The translations under genes and the position numbers were made by a program. A model generated the notes under the pieces. The model was not told the origin of the DNA and ran no database searches. It was given only the letters and a program-made list of their open reading frames with translations. A stretch of DNA of 64,000 nt, taken from contig JAVJVN010000020.1 in assembly GCA_040221055.1 (NCBI GenBank), positions 1-64,000 of the forward strand, written 5' to 3'. This document shows positions 17,188 to 26,173 of the stretch, piece by piece; the first letter of the stretch is position 1; each line of letters opens with the position of its first letter. The stretch is from Rhodothermales bacterium. Lineage in GTDB: Bacteria > Bacteroidota > Rhodothermia > Rhodothermales > UBA10348.

Positions 17188-17789
17188 TGGGATGTCCCCG
17201 TAAGCCTGTCCCATCCGTGTCTCAACCAGCGTTCCATATAGCGCCCCACAATGTCTGTTTCAATGTTGGCCCGGTACCCCACCGGTTGGGTGCCGAGCGT
17301 GACCATCTGCTGCGTGAAAGCAATCAACATGACCGAGAATCCGTCGTCCCGGGCATCGACCACCGTGAGCGACGTACCGTCAATGGCCACGTATCCCTTC
17401 GGCACGACGTACCGGACGTAGGCCGGATCCAGCCGGAATGACAACCGGAGGCTGTCCCCGTCGACCGTGCGTTCCACGAGTTCCGCCGTCGTTTCAATGT
17501 GCCCCTGGACCATGTGCCCCCCGAACCGGCCATCGGCGGCCATGGACCGCTCCAGATTCACGCGGTCGCCCGCACCCAGCGCTCCCAGATTCGTCCGACT
17601 GAGGGTCTCCGGTGCGAGTCCGGCGCGGAATCCGTCGGCGGACCGTTCCACGACCGTCAGGCAGACGCCATTCACGGCAATGCTGTCGCCCACGGATGCA
17701 TCGGTCACCACGAGCGAACACGCCACGTCCAGCTGACCGCCGTCGAGGTGCCGCACCATTCCCGTCTCTTCCACAATTCCTGTAAACAT
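17184..17789 (-). CDS. ribE: Riboflavin synthase alpha subunit
   Basis: 201 aa, starting MFTGIVEETG as the family does (ATG at 17789). Two lumazine-binding barrels, each with a G-D-S/R-V motif: VGDSIAVNGVCLTVV and IDGTSLTVVDA, plus FGGHMVQGHI. The enzyme dismutates two 6,7-dimethyl-8-ribityllumazine molecules to riboflavin. Two bases separate it from the ribD stop. Confidence 0.97.
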   Translation of the reverse strand: MFTGIVEETGMVRHLDGGQLDVACSLVVTDASVGDSIAVNGVCLTVVERSADGFRAGLAPETLSRTNLGALGAGDRVNLERSMAADGRFGGHMVQGHIETTAELVERTVDGDSLRLSFRLDPAYVRYVVPKGYVAIDGTSLTVVDARDDGFSVMLIAFTQQMVTLGTQPVGYRANIETDIVGRYMERWLRHGWDRLTGTSQ

Positions 17790-17791
17790 GG

Positions 17792-18937
17792 TCAGGTCCT
17801 CCAATCCGAGATCGTTCCAGAAATGAGCACATCGTCACCAAGCACGTGCACGCGACGGTCCCGGAGGCGCGGCGCGAGCCCCAGTTGACGTGATCCCTCG
17901 CCTGCCACCGAGGCGGGGGCTCCCAGGCCACCAATCACCACCGGTGCCATATAGGCATGCCACTCGTCCACGCATCCGGCATCCAGGAACGCGCCCAGGA
18001 CCGTCGGCCCACCTTCAACGAGAAGGGACTGGATACCCAAGCCCCCCAACACGTTGAGCGCATCATCCATGGATACGCGGGTATCGTCCGTCGAAGCACA
18101 CAGGTGCACGGCGCAGCCCGCATCTTCCAGCGCCCGTCGCGTCGCGTCCGGCATGCGATTGGTCGTGAGCACGAGCGTGCCCGGTCCCACGAGCGTCGCG
18201 TCCAGGGGAATTCGCCCGGACCCATCAAGTACGACCCGCATGGGCTGATGAAGGGATCCTGGTGCTTGAGCGTGAGATGTTGCGTGGTCTCCAGCCCATC
18301 CACCTGAACGCCGCGCGGTCAATTGCGGATTGTCGGCCACCACCGTCCCGACGCCCACCAGGATGGCGTCCACCACGGCTCTGACCCCGTGTGCGTGCGC
18401 CCGCGCCTCGTCTCCGGTAATCCACTGGCTCTCCCCGGACGCAGTCGCCACCCGTCCGTCCAGACTGGTGGCCGTCTTCGCAATGACCCAGGGTCGTCCA
18501 TGGCGCATGTGATGCGCAAAAAAGCGGATGATCCACGCAGCCTCCTCTCCGCATACACCGAACTCCACGGACACGCCGTGCCGTTTCAGATGCGCCGCAC
18601 CACCCCCATCCACATGGGGATTGGGATCGCGGGTGCCCACGACCACGCGGGCAATACCGGCGTCGAGGATGGCCGTCGTGCAGGGGCCGGTCCGTCCGGT
18701 GTGATTGCAGGGTTCAAGCGTCACGTACAGGGTAGCGCCCCGGGCCGAATCCCCGGCTTCCTGCAGCGCAAGGACTTCCGCGTGGGCCTCACCAGCCCGC
18801 CTGTGCCAGCCCCGACCGATGACCGTCCCGTCCGGGTGCACGACCACGGCACCCACGGGCGGATTGGGACGGGTATGCCCCAGTCCGCGGGCGGCCAGCT
18901 CGAGCGCCTCGCGCATGTAGTCCGTATCGGTCATCAT
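17792..18937 (-). CDS. ribD: Bifunctional pyrimidine deaminase / reductase
   Basis: 381 aa from the first of two adjacent ATGs at 18937/18934; the longer frame upstream would run through the riboswitch leader. Deaminase domain (~1-145) carries the zinc motif HAEVLAL ... PCNHTGRTGPC and TRPNPPVGAVV. Reductase domain (~150-381) carries KTATSLDGRVA, ESQWITG and LLVEGGPTVLG. First gene of the rib operon, 65 bases downstream of the FMN riboswitch. Confidence 0.96.
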   Translation of the reverse strand: MMTDTDYMREALELAARGLGHTRPNPPVGAVVVHPDGTVIGRGWHRRAGEAHAEVLALQEAGDSARGATLYVTLEPCNHTGRTGPCTTAILDAGIARVVVGTRDPNPHVDGGGAAHLKRHGVSVEFGVCGEEAAWIIRFFAHHMRHGRPWVIAKTATSLDGRVATASGESQWITGDEARAHAHGVRAVVDAILVGVGTVVADNPQLTARRSGGWAGDHATSHAQAPGSLHQPMRVVLDGSGRIPLDATLVGPGTLVLTTNRMPDATRRALEDAGCAVHLCASTDDTRVSMDDALNVLGGLGIQSLLVEGGPTVLGAFLDAGCVDEWHAYMAPVVIGGLGAPASVAGEGSRQLGLAPRLRDRRVHVLGDDVLISGTISDWRT

Positions 18938-19001
18938 CAGAATGGATGACTCCGGGGCACATGCAGGCGCAGGCATGCGGCCACCATGGACCACACGCCC
19001 G

Positions 19002-19147
19002 ACATCTTCTCCCATCCGGACTGTACCGTCGGCTTCGGCCTCTCACCGAATCAACCTTCAGGGGCCTGCGGACAGGCCCGGGAAGGGTCACGGGCTCGGA
19101 GCTGTTACACTCCATACCGTCGGTCGGGAATTTCACCCTGCCCCGAA
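19002..19147 (-). promoter_or_regulatory. FMN riboswitch (RFN element)
   Basis: Read on the minus strand the conserved blocks occur in order: GGGGCAGGGTGAAATTCCCGACCG, a GAGCCCGTGA segment, a variable C/G stem, GATTCGGTGAGA, AGCCGACGGTACAG and TCCGGATGGGAGAAGATG at the 3' end. This is the canonical aptamer. It lies directly before ribD and should turn the operon down when FMN is abundant. No obvious terminator is seen in the 64 bases to the start codon, so control at translation initiation is more likely (inference). Its 5' 43 bases overlap the 3' end of the DUF1353 frame. Confidence 0.97.
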
Positions 19148-19596
19148 GATGTGTCCGTGGCTAACCGGTTTTCCGGGGCCAGGTTCTCCACCACCCGGGA
19201 TTCTGCTCTTGAATCTTCATCGAATGGCCGCCACCACAGCCATCCGACGGCGCGCACCACCAACCATGCGACAGCCGCCACCAGTACGTGGACGCCCTCG
19301 GCACGCATGAGCCGGAAGAAGTGCCGGTCGGCCTCGGATCGGCGCAAGCACACGCGCCGCCCACCACGACAGCGGAAGCATCCGCGGCTCCGGTACAGCC
19401 AGTCGTGGATGAGGGGCGCGGGAATGGACAGGTGGTACGGCGTGATCAGGAACCAGAACGGCCGGGGCACGGAAGCGAGGTCGAACGTGAACCCGGCGGG
19501 TATTTCCACGATGTGTGAACCCACGACGACCTGGTAGTCGGACACCAACGTCCAGCAACCGGTTCGGGGAGAAAACGTGACGGCAGGGCGGAGCAT
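19105..19596 (-). CDS. DUF1353 family protein
   Basis: 163 aa. The core (~15-125) has the DUF1353 pattern: IPAGFTFDLASVPRPFWFLI, PAPLIHDWLYRSRG and a later R-x-D-x-x-F-x-x-x-M/L-R motif. A hydrophobic Trp-rich helix follows at ~103-123. Function unknown; homologues occur in phages and bacterial chromosomes. The last ~14 residues are encoded inside the FMN riboswitch aptamer, so the frame may have a shorter functional end or share RNA with the switch. No start alternative changes this. Confidence 0.8.
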   Translation of the reverse strand: MLRPAVTFSPRTGCWTLVSDYQVVVGSHIVEIPAGFTFDLASVPRPFWFLITPYHLSIPAPLIHDWLYRSRGCFRCRGGRRVCLRRSEADRHFFRLMRAEGVHVLVAAVAWLVVRAVGWLWWRPFDEDSRAESRVVENLAPENRLATDTSSGQGEIPDRRYGV

Positions 19597-19773
19597 GGGC
19601 AGGCAATCGCGTTCGCATGGGCAGCGGGACCGCTCATCCTTCTAAACGCCACCGGCGCGCGCAACGCGACGTGCGCCGCGGGTCACCCAGCAAACACGCA
19701 TGAAGCGCTTTCTCTTTTCGTGTCCATGCCTTAATTACTGGCAATCCCCCACCCACCAAATGGAGTTACTCCC

Positions 19774-20187
19774 ATGTCCATGATGAAGGAGTTCAAGGAA
19801 TTTGCCATGCGTGGCAACGTGGTCGACATGGCCATCGGCATCATCATCGGCGGCGCGTTCGGCAAGATCGTGTCCTCGTTCGTGGCCGATGTCATCATGC
19901 CCCCCATCGGCCTGCTCATTGGCGGCGTCGATTTCAGCGAGTTGGCTTATGTCCTGAAGGAAGCCACCGCCGAGGCGGAAGCCGTCACCATCAGCTATGG
20001 CGTCTTTGTGCAGTCAGTCATCGACTTCGTCATCATTGCCTTCGCCATTTTCATGGTGGTCAAGGGCATGAACCGCATGAAGAAGAAGGAAGAGGCCGCC
20101 CCGGAACCCGCCCCCGCCGCTCCTCCCGAGCCGAGCGCCGAGGAAAAGCTGCTCACCGAAATCCGGGACCTGCTCAAGAAAGACTGA
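19774..20187 (+). CDS. mscL: Large-conductance mechanosensitive channel
   Basis: 137 aa. N-terminus [35 protein letters not shown] is diagnostic; first transmembrane helix ~17-45, periplasmic loop ~46-73, second helix ~75-98, then a charged cytoplasmic helix ([16 protein letters not shown]) after a Pro/Ala linker. Releases solutes on hypo-osmotic shock. Single gene; the 176-base gap before it contains a T/C-rich stretch but no certain promoter. Confidence 0.98.
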   Translation: MSMMKEFKEFAMRGNVVDMAIGIIIGGAFGKIVSSFVADVIMPPIGLLIGGVDFSELAYVLKEATAEAEAVTISYGVFVQSVIDFVIIAFAIFMVVKGMNRMKKKEEAAPEPAPAAPPEPSAEEKLLTEIRDLLKKD

Positions 20188-20217
20188 TGGGCCGCGCTTT
20201 GGCGCACGTGATTCAGC

Positions 20218-20835
20218 CTACCGCTTCCGCAGGATCACCCCTTCCAGGAGGATATTGGCGGTAATCAGCGACGTGCCGGACGTGCGCGAGCACGTGACCG
20301 GAATGGAGGCCATCCTGAGGTCGCCCTCGGCATCGAGGACGGCGGGGATGGCCTCCGGCGCGTTGGCCGATCCCGCCTCGCCGTGCGGCGTCAGCGATAC
20401 CGTGACCTCGCCCCGTTCGAACGTGCCCCGCTCATTGGCAATGCAGGTCTCACTCGGCCCCTGGTCGAAGCCGGCAGTTACGATATAGGTGGCGAAGGCC
20501 GCATTGAAGACGTACGTGCCTCCTTTTTCCAGGCGCAGGAATCCGTCGGTCATGACCCGGTGGCGGTCCGCCCGATCGCCCACATAGTCAATCCCTACGG
20601 TTTCCGGGATTTCCGAATCCAGGAACGGGGGATCGATGAAGCTGGCAGGCGCATCGAGTCGCTTCAGGGCAACAACATCCCAGACTTCGTCCGCCAGATC
20701 CAGCGGACCCGCCGTGCCCCCGAAGTCCTCACCGCCGAGCGGATCCAGATTCGAGCAGCCAACGAGCCCGAACACCACCAGCCCGAACCCGAGCGCCCGC
20801 CCGAACGACAACGCATATGTCAAGGCGCGGCGCAT
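20218..20835 (-). CDS. Lipoprotein of unknown function
   Basis: 205 aa with lipobox GLVGC (Cys at ~27). The mature part looks like a lipocalin-like/META-type beta domain: VWDVVALKRLDAPASF, then GGTYVFNAAF, and a C-terminal run of strands. Two Cys (in ETCIANERG and PVTCSRTSG) may pair. The ATG overlaps the DUF6526 stop (TGATG at 20833-20837), forming a two-gene operon. Confidence 0.72.
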   Translation of the reverse strand: MRRALTYALSFGRALGFGLVVFGLVGCSNLDPLGGEDFGGTAGPLDLADEVWDVVALKRLDAPASFIDPPFLDSEIPETVGIDYVGDRADRHRVMTDGFLRLEKGGTYVFNAAFATYIVTAGFDQGPSETCIANERGTFERGEVTVSLTPHGEAGSANAPEAIPAVLDAEGDLRMASIPVTCSRTSGTSLITANILLEGVILRKR

Positions 20836-21266
20836 CAGACGCGGTGATGGTCCGCCTTCCAGTTCGTGATGGCCTGCTTGATGGCCTTCTGGGACAGGTT
20901 CTCGGACACAGCCCGCGCGGCGAGCGCATCGACTTCATCATCACTGGCAAACCGGAGGCCGACAATCTGCGCCATGGAGAGCCTGGAATCCAGCGGACGA
21001 CCGGTACGGACAAACGATCGCAGGTTTTCTTCGGCCCGGATGGCCCGGTCCTGGGCCTTGAGGGCAAAGACCCGGCAATACCACAGCGCAGACGTGACCA
21101 ACAGGCAAAGCGCCAGGATGAGGCTCGCGCTGTACTGTGCGTTCGTGCCCCAGGCCTCGTACATGTTCACACCGGCGCCAATGAAGGTGAGCAGGAGAAC
21201 GAGGAACGTGAAATAGTGGAATCCGGGCACCATGCGGGCGTGGTTGGCAAAATTCTGTTCAGCCAT
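20835..21266 (-). CDS. DUF6526-type membrane protein
   Basis: 143 aa. Starts AEQNFANHARMVPGFHYFTFLVLLL, with two transmembrane helices (~17-36 and ~45-65), then a cytoplasmic helical region (RAIRAEENLRSFVRTGRPLD, residues to the end) typical of the DUF6526 family. Function unknown. First gene of a pair with the lipoprotein at 20218. Divergent from the TPR gene at 21360. Confidence 0.82.
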   Translation of the reverse strand: MAEQNFANHARMVPGFHYFTFLVLLLTFIGAGVNMYEAWGTNAQYSASLILALCLLVTSALWYCRVFALKAQDRAIRAEENLRSFVRTGRPLDSRLSMAQIVGLRFASDDEVDALAARAVSENLSQKAIKQAITNWKADHHRV

Positions 21267-21359
21267 GACAGTAGCGGTTCGTTTGGTGGTTTTCCGGAAT
21301 ATACGCGGGCCGTATGTTCACACGATCATAGAGTACGTCCATCTTCCCGGAATTCTGAC

Positions 21360-22988
21360 ATGGTCCGCTGTTTCCCGCGTTTTCCCGCCGCCGCGTTCAC
21401 CCCCGTCGTCGCCGTCGCAGTGACCCTCGTTGCGCTCACAGCCCTGCTGTCCCCGGCGGCCGTCGCCCAGGAAGCCGCTGACCTGGAACGCATTGGTTAC
21501 TACGAAACCGCGCTCGGTGACTACGATTACCGGATTTCGTCCTCCGTGGACTCGACCCGCCTGTTCTTCAGCCAGGGCGTCCAGATGATGTACGCCTTCA
21601 CGAAGCGCGATGCCGCCCGCTCCTTCCGCACGGCCGCCGAGCTCGATCCCACGTGCGCCATTTGCCACTGGGGCGAGGCCTGGGCGTGGGGACCGTACCT
21701 GAACGGCCCCATGAATGCACAGGATGCGCAGTACGCCGTCCACGCCGCCCGCCGAGCGGCTGAGCTCCGGTCTTCTGCCGACCCCCGCGAGCGCGCCCTC
21801 ATCGACGCCATCGGCATCCGATACGCCGTCCCCTACGACCGCGCCGAGCAGGCCCGCCGCGACACCCTCTACGCCGAGGCCCTTGAGGGCGTCGTCCGCC
21901 AATTCCCGGACGACCTGGATGTCGCCACGCTCTACGCCGAGGCCCTGTTCCTGCTCGAGCCCCGCCGCGGCAACCGCGACGTGAACGACCCCGATGTCAT
22001 TCGTCTGCACACCGTTCTGGAGGACATCCTGGCCCGTGACATCACCCATCCGGGCGCCTGTCACCTGTATATCCACGCCACGGAGTCGAGCCAGGAGCCG
22101 GCGCGGGCCGAGGCGTGCAGTGAATACCTGGCCGACGCCATGCCGGGGGCGAGCCACATCAACCATATGCCGTCCCACACCTGGAACGAAATCGGCCGCT
22201 GGGGCGATGCCGTGCGTGCGAACATCAAGGCCTGGCACGCCGACCAGCGCGCCGCCTGGGGCGAAGGCTTTGCCATCTACCCCTCCCATAACCTGCACAT
22301 GCTGCTGTTTGCGGGGTCCATGGACGGCCAGGGCGGGGTGGCCACGCAGGCCGGCCGCGACTACACCGTGCTAACGGGCAATTCCATGTACGAAGCCATG
22401 ACGCTGGTCCGGTTCGGCCGATTCTCCGAGGTCGCCGGGGTCGAGGCCCCGGATCGCGGCGGTGACGTCGCTCACGGGTTGTGGTCCTTCTCCCAGGGTT
22501 ATGCCGCACTGAAGGAGGGCCGCCGGATGGATGCGCTGCGCCATCTGGCATTCGTGGAGGCACTGGCCGATACGTCGTCCGGTCGGTTCCGCTTCCATTC
22601 GGCCGAACAGTTGCTGGGATCGGCCCGTCACCTGTTGGCCGGGGAAATGGCGCGCATGGACGGGGATCTGGACGATGCGATACGCCACTTCGAATTGGCC
22701 GTGGCCTTCGAGGATGCCCTGGACTACGATGAACCCGAGCCGCTGCCCTTCGATGCGCGCCACTGGCTGGGATCGGCCCTGCTGGCCGCCGACCGCCCCG
22801 CAGACGCCGAGGCCGTATACCGGACCGAGCTCGAAGATCACCCTCGCAACGGGTGGTCGTACTTCGGGCTGTGGAAGGCACTGGAGGCCCAGGGTCCGTC
22901 GCGCGCCGCTGACGCCGAGGCGGCCCGGGCCGCATTCCAGACCGCGTGGGCCCGCGCCGATATCTGGTTGCGGGACAGCCGGTTCTGA
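21360..22988 (+). CDS. Secreted tetratricopeptide-repeat protein
   Basis: 542 aa from the ATG at 21360, which opens a signal peptide (AAVAQ near ~35); the much longer open frame upstream overlaps two antisense genes and is rejected. TPR-like helices: FFSQGVQMMYAFTKRDAARSFRTAAELDP, with the conserved CAICHWGEAWAWGPYLN block, and later LDDAIRHFELAVAFEDAL and DAEAVYRTELEDHP. The CAICHWGEA cysteines could be functional, but a single CxxCH (CAICH, possible haem c site) is present and should be noted. Role unknown. Confidence 0.82.
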   Translation: MVRCFPRFPAAAFTPVVAVAVTLVALTALLSPAAVAQEAADLERIGYYETALGDYDYRISSSVDSTRLFFSQGVQMMYAFTKRDAARSFRTAAELDPTCAICHWGEAWAWGPYLNGPMNAQDAQYAVHAARRAAELRSSADPRERALIDAIGIRYAVPYDRAEQARRDTLYAEALEGVVRQFPDDLDVATLYAEALFLLEPRRGNRDVNDPDVIRLHTVLEDILARDITHPGACHLYIHATESSQEPARAEACSEYLADAMPGASHINHMPSHTWNEIGRWGDAVRANIKAWHADQRAAWGEGFAIYPSHNLHMLLFAGSMDGQGGVATQAGRDYTVLTGNSMYEAMTLVRFGRFSEVAGVEAPDRGGDVAHGLWSFSQGYAALKEGRRMDALRHLAFVEALADTSSGRFRFHSAEQLLGSARHLLAGEMARMDGDLDDAIRHFELAVAFEDALDYDEPEPLPFDARHWLGSALLAADRPADAEAVYRTELEDHPRNGWSYFGLWKALEAQGPSRAADAEAARAAFQTAWARADIWLRDSRF

Positions 22989-23023
22989 GCCCGAAGTCGC
23001 GAGCGGGATCCGACGCTTTCGCG

Positions 23024-23044
23024 TTACATAGCGCGGCTATGTAA
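23024..23044. promoter_or_regulatory. Perfect dyad upstream of padR gene, probable PadR operator
   Basis: TTACATAG-CGCGG-CTATGTAA is an exact 8-bp inverted repeat with a five-base spacer. PadR-type repressors are known to bind ACAT/ATGT dyads. It sits 82 bases before the chosen padR start. Confidence 0.65.
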
Positions 23045-23058
23045 CTCTGGCGGCGCGG

Positions 23059-23081
23059 CATACGTAGTGGCGCAAGGTATG
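23059..23081. promoter_or_regulatory. Second dyad upstream of padR gene
   Basis: CATAC at 23059-23063 and GTATG at 23077-23081 form a 5-bp inverted repeat with a 13-base spacer, 35 bases downstream of the start of the first dyad. It could be a second half-strength operator; the match is short. Confidence 0.4.
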
Positions 23082-23125
23082 TGGTCCGGACGGTCCGGCC
23101 ACCCTTTCACCACGCGAATGTACCC

Positions 23126-23455
23126 GTGATACCCAAAGCCCTCGTCGCCGCATCGACCCGCCCGCTCATCCTGTCCATCCTCGCCGATTCCGGTGAGAGC
23201 TACGGCTATGACATCATCAACCGCGTCAAAGAGTTGACGGACGGTCGATTGGAGTGGCAGGATGGCATGCTGTATCCCGTCCTGCACCGTTTGGAGCAGG
23301 AAGGTCTGCTGCTGGCCCGGTGGGGCCGGTCCGAAACCGGACGTCGCCGCCGTTATTACCGGCTGAAGCAGGAAGGCCATGCCGCCCTTGAGCTCGAAAA
23401 GGAACAGTGGCTCCACGTCCACGAAGCCCTGGTGACGTTATGGAACGCGAGCTGA
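23126..23455 (+). CDS. PadR-family transcriptional regulator
   Basis: 109 aa from the GTG at 23126; a GTG at 23081 would add 15 residues but the family normally begins just before this winged-helix block. Motifs: RPLILSILADSGESYGYDII, LEWQDGMLYPVLHRLEQEGLL and GRRRRYYRLKQEG. Cytoplasmic repressor, probably of its own operon through the dyads upstream. Overlaps the downstream permease by 16 bases, the usual arrangement of PadR with permease-prefix transporters. Confidence 0.93.
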   Translation: MIPKALVAASTRPLILSILADSGESYGYDIINRVKELTDGRLEWQDGMLYPVLHRLEQEGLLLARWGRSETGRRRRYYRLKQEGHAALELEKEQWLHVHEALVTLWNAS

Positions 23456-26121
23456 AAAAGCAGGTCGCCGCGTGGCGCCGCGCCATGGAGCAGCGCACGC
23501 CGTTCAAGCCGGCCCAACTGGACGAACTGGAAAGTCACCTGTTCGACGAGGCCGAGCGCCTGCTTGCGGACGGCAAGTCCGTGCGCGAGGCCGTGCTCGG
23601 CGCATCGGCCAGACTGGGCCATGCCGACGTCCTGGCTGGCGAGTACCGGAAAATCCAGGACGCATCAACATCCACCCGCGCGGCGCATCATCCCCTCATA
23701 TTCAATCTCAGATGGAGTCTTGTCATGTTCAGGAATTATTTAACCGTTGCCATCCGGAGCCTTCGTCGTCAGGCCGGATTCTCGGCCATCACCATCGGTG
23801 GGCTGGGCGTGGGATTGGCCTGTGCATTCCTGATCATGCTGTTCGTGCGGCATGAGCTGTCCTACGACCGCTTCCACGAGAACGCCGACAATCTGTACCG
23901 GATGTATTTCCGGACCGTAACCGGTGAGAATGCCGGAGAGACCTCCACGAACTTCGCGGCGGGGATGGCCGGAATCCTGGACGGGCGCGTGTCCGGCCTC
24001 GTGGAGCTGTACCTGTACGAGGAGTCGCAGCCGGTGTACCTGGAGGTGGGCGGCGAGAGCCGTCGCATAGGCAAGGCCGGATTCATGGATCAGGCGGCCT
24101 TCAATGCGTTCACGTTTCCGCTCGTCGAAGGCGATGCACAACAGGCACTGGTGTCCCCGTCGTCCATCCTGTTGACGCGTGAGGCTGCCCGCACGCTGTT
24201 CGGGGACCGGTCTCCCGTCGGCGAGCTCGTTCGGTACGGGACCCGTGAACTGACCGTGACCGGCGTGCTCGAAGAACTGCCCAGCAATTCGCATCTGGAA
24301 TTCGATGCGCTCCTCCCGTTCGATGTGATGGCCAACCGCATGGGGGATGATTCGCGCACCAACTTTTCCAATTGGAACTACTCCCTCTACGTCCGCCTTG
24401 CGCCCGGCGTGGCACCCGCCTCGCTGCACGATGCGTTGCAACAACCCCTCGTCGAACAGTTCGCGGGGGATGATGGCACGGTCTCGTCCGAATTGCTGCT
24501 GCAGCCCATCACGTCCATCCATCTGGCCTCCGAAATCCAGGCCGATACGAACGCCACGACCGATCCCCGGACGGTGTGGATGTTTGCGGCCATCGGACTG
24601 CTCATCCTGTTCATAGCGGGTGTCAATTTCACGAACATGGCGACAGCCCGGGCCATGCAGCGGGCCCGGGAAGTGGGCGTCCGGAAAACGGTCGGTGCCG
24701 TTCGGGGTCAGCTGACCTCCCAATTCCTGTTGGAATCCGGTGTCAGCGGCGTGATGGCGGCGGTTGTCGGGGTGGTGCTGGCCGTGCTGGCGCTCCCCGT
24801 GTTCTCCGGGCTGCTCGGCGTGGAAATGGGTCTCGGCGGAGGTGTCCTGTCGATCGCCGGTCTGCTCGGTGCCATGTTGGCCATCGGTCTGCTTACCGGG
24901 TTGATGGCCGGCGTGTATCCGGCGTTTTTCCTGTCGGCCTTCCTGCCGTCGCGCGTCCTGAAAGGGGAAATGGCCACCGGCGGTGGTTCGGCGGTCCTGC
25001 GCAAGAGCCTGATCGTGGCGCAGTTCGCCATTGCCATTGCCCTTGTGATTGCCACGGTCAGCGTGTACAACCAGTTGCAATTCATGAAGTCACAGGCCCT
25101 CGGCTTTGACCGGGAGCAGGTGGTGTACGCGCCCGTGAATGCCGAAATCAGGGAGAACTTCGACCGGTTGCGGACGACGGTCCTGCAGAGTTCGCGGATT
25201 GAGGCCGCCACATTGGCCGGCAATGTCCCGGGCCGCGTGGGCACGTCCCGCGGGTACAACTGGCCCGGGCAGACCGGGGAAGGCGAGGAAGGGCGCTCCT
25301 TTACAACCGTACTGGCGGACCACGACTACATCCGCACGTTCGGGCTGGAACTGATTGCCGGCCGGGACTTCTCCCGTGACCGGCCGAACGACTTCGAGAA
25401 TGCGTACATCCTGAACGAGACGGCCGCCCGGGAGCTCGGGTTCGAGGATCCGGCAGCAGCCATCGGACAGCCTTTCCGGGCGTGGGACAAGGAGATGGGC
25501 GAAGTCATCGGTGTCGTCCGGGACTTCCATTTCCAGTCCCTGCACGAAGCCATCCATCCCGTGGTCATCAACATCAAGCCCTGGATTTCATGGGCAGCCT
25601 TCCGCGTGGCGCCGGGCGATGCCCAGGAAGCCGTCGACGTCCTGACGGCGGCGTGGGCCGGCGTCAGCCCGGGTTACCCGTTCGATTTCCGGTTCCTGGA
25701 TGAGGACTTCAACCGGCTGTATGAAACCGAGCAACAGCTGGGTGACCTGTTCACGTTCTTCGCGCTGTTGGCCATCTTCGTTTCATGCCTGGGCCTGTTC
25801 GGCCTGTCGGCATTCAGCGCCCGCAAGCGGGCGAAGGAGATCGGCGTCCGCAAGGTGCTCGGCGCGAGCGTGACCGACATCGTGGTCATGCTGTCGCGGG
25901 AGTTCACGGTATTGGTCATCGTCGCATTCGCCCTCGCTGCACCGGTAGCCTGGTACCTGATGGATGCCTACCTGGCCGATTTCGCGTATCGCACATCGGT
26001 GTCGGTCTGGCTGGTGGCCGGAGCCGGGGTGGGCGCACTGTTGATCGCGCTCCTGACGGTCGGTTACCAGGGCATCCGCGCATCGACCGTGAATCCGGTG
26101 GTCGCGCTCAAGACGGAGTAG
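23440..26121 (+). CDS. FtsX/MacB-type ABC permease with N-terminal permease-prefix domain
   Basis: 893 aa from the ATG at 23440. Residues ~1-75 are the charged helical permease-prefix domain; then two MacB periplasmic/FtsX units: TM near 110-130, TMs at ~385-500 (ILFIAGVNFTNMATARAMQRAREVGVRKTVGA), TM near 520-545, and a final FtsX set at ~770-890 (CLGLFGLSAFSARKRAKEIGVRKVLGAS). Eight membrane segments in all. Such permeases use a separate ATPase, not found here, and act on lipids, peptides or antibiotics; substrate unknown. The overlap with padR indicates co-regulation. Confidence 0.93.
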   Translation: MERELKKQVAAWRRAMEQRTPFKPAQLDELESHLFDEAERLLADGKSVREAVLGASARLGHADVLAGEYRKIQDASTSTRAAHHPLIFNLRWSLVMFRNYLTVAIRSLRRQAGFSAITIGGLGVGLACAFLIMLFVRHELSYDRFHENADNLYRMYFRTVTGENAGETSTNFAAGMAGILDGRVSGLVELYLYEESQPVYLEVGGESRRIGKAGFMDQAAFNAFTFPLVEGDAQQALVSPSSILLTREAARTLFGDRSPVGELVRYGTRELTVTGVLEELPSNSHLEFDALLPFDVMANRMGDDSRTNFSNWNYSLYVRLAPGVAPASLHDALQQPLVEQFAGDDGTVSSELLLQPITSIHLASEIQADTNATTDPRTVWMFAAIGLLILFIAGVNFTNMATARAMQRAREVGVRKTVGAVRGQLTSQFLLESGVSGVMAAVVGVVLAVLALPVFSGLLGVEMGLGGGVLSIAGLLGAMLAIGLLTGLMAGVYPAFFLSAFLPSRVLKGEMATGGGSAVLRKSLIVAQFAIAIALVIATVSVYNQLQFMKSQALGFDREQVVYAPVNAEIRENFDRLRTTVLQSSRIEAATLAGNVPGRVGTSRGYNWPGQTGEGEEGRSFTTVLADHDYIRTFGLELIAGRDFSRDRPNDFENAYILNETAARELGFEDPAAAIGQPFRAWDKEMGEVIGVVRDFHFQSLHEAIHPVVINIKPWISWAAFRVAPGDAQEAVDVLTAAWAGVSPGYPFDFRFLDEDFNRLYETEQQLGDLFTFFALLAIFVSCLGLFGLSAFSARKRAKEIGVRKVLGASVTDIVVMLSREFTVLVIVAFALAAPVAWYLMDAYLADFAYRTSVSVWLVAGAGVGALLIALLTVGYQGIRASTVNPVVALKTE

Positions 26122-26173
26122 GGCCTGCTCTGCAGCTCATTTGCTCAGCAGCTCACACAAGAACGGAAGGTGG

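Noticed and set aside
15478-17241. 587-residue open frame on the plus strand
   Set aside because: Antisense to ribH and ribBA, which are certain; Arg/Gly/Pro-rich translation typical of GC-rich antisense frames.
20817-21359. Upstream extension of the TPR gene to 20817
   Set aside because: It would overlap two well-supported minus-strand genes and place the signal peptide 180 residues inside.
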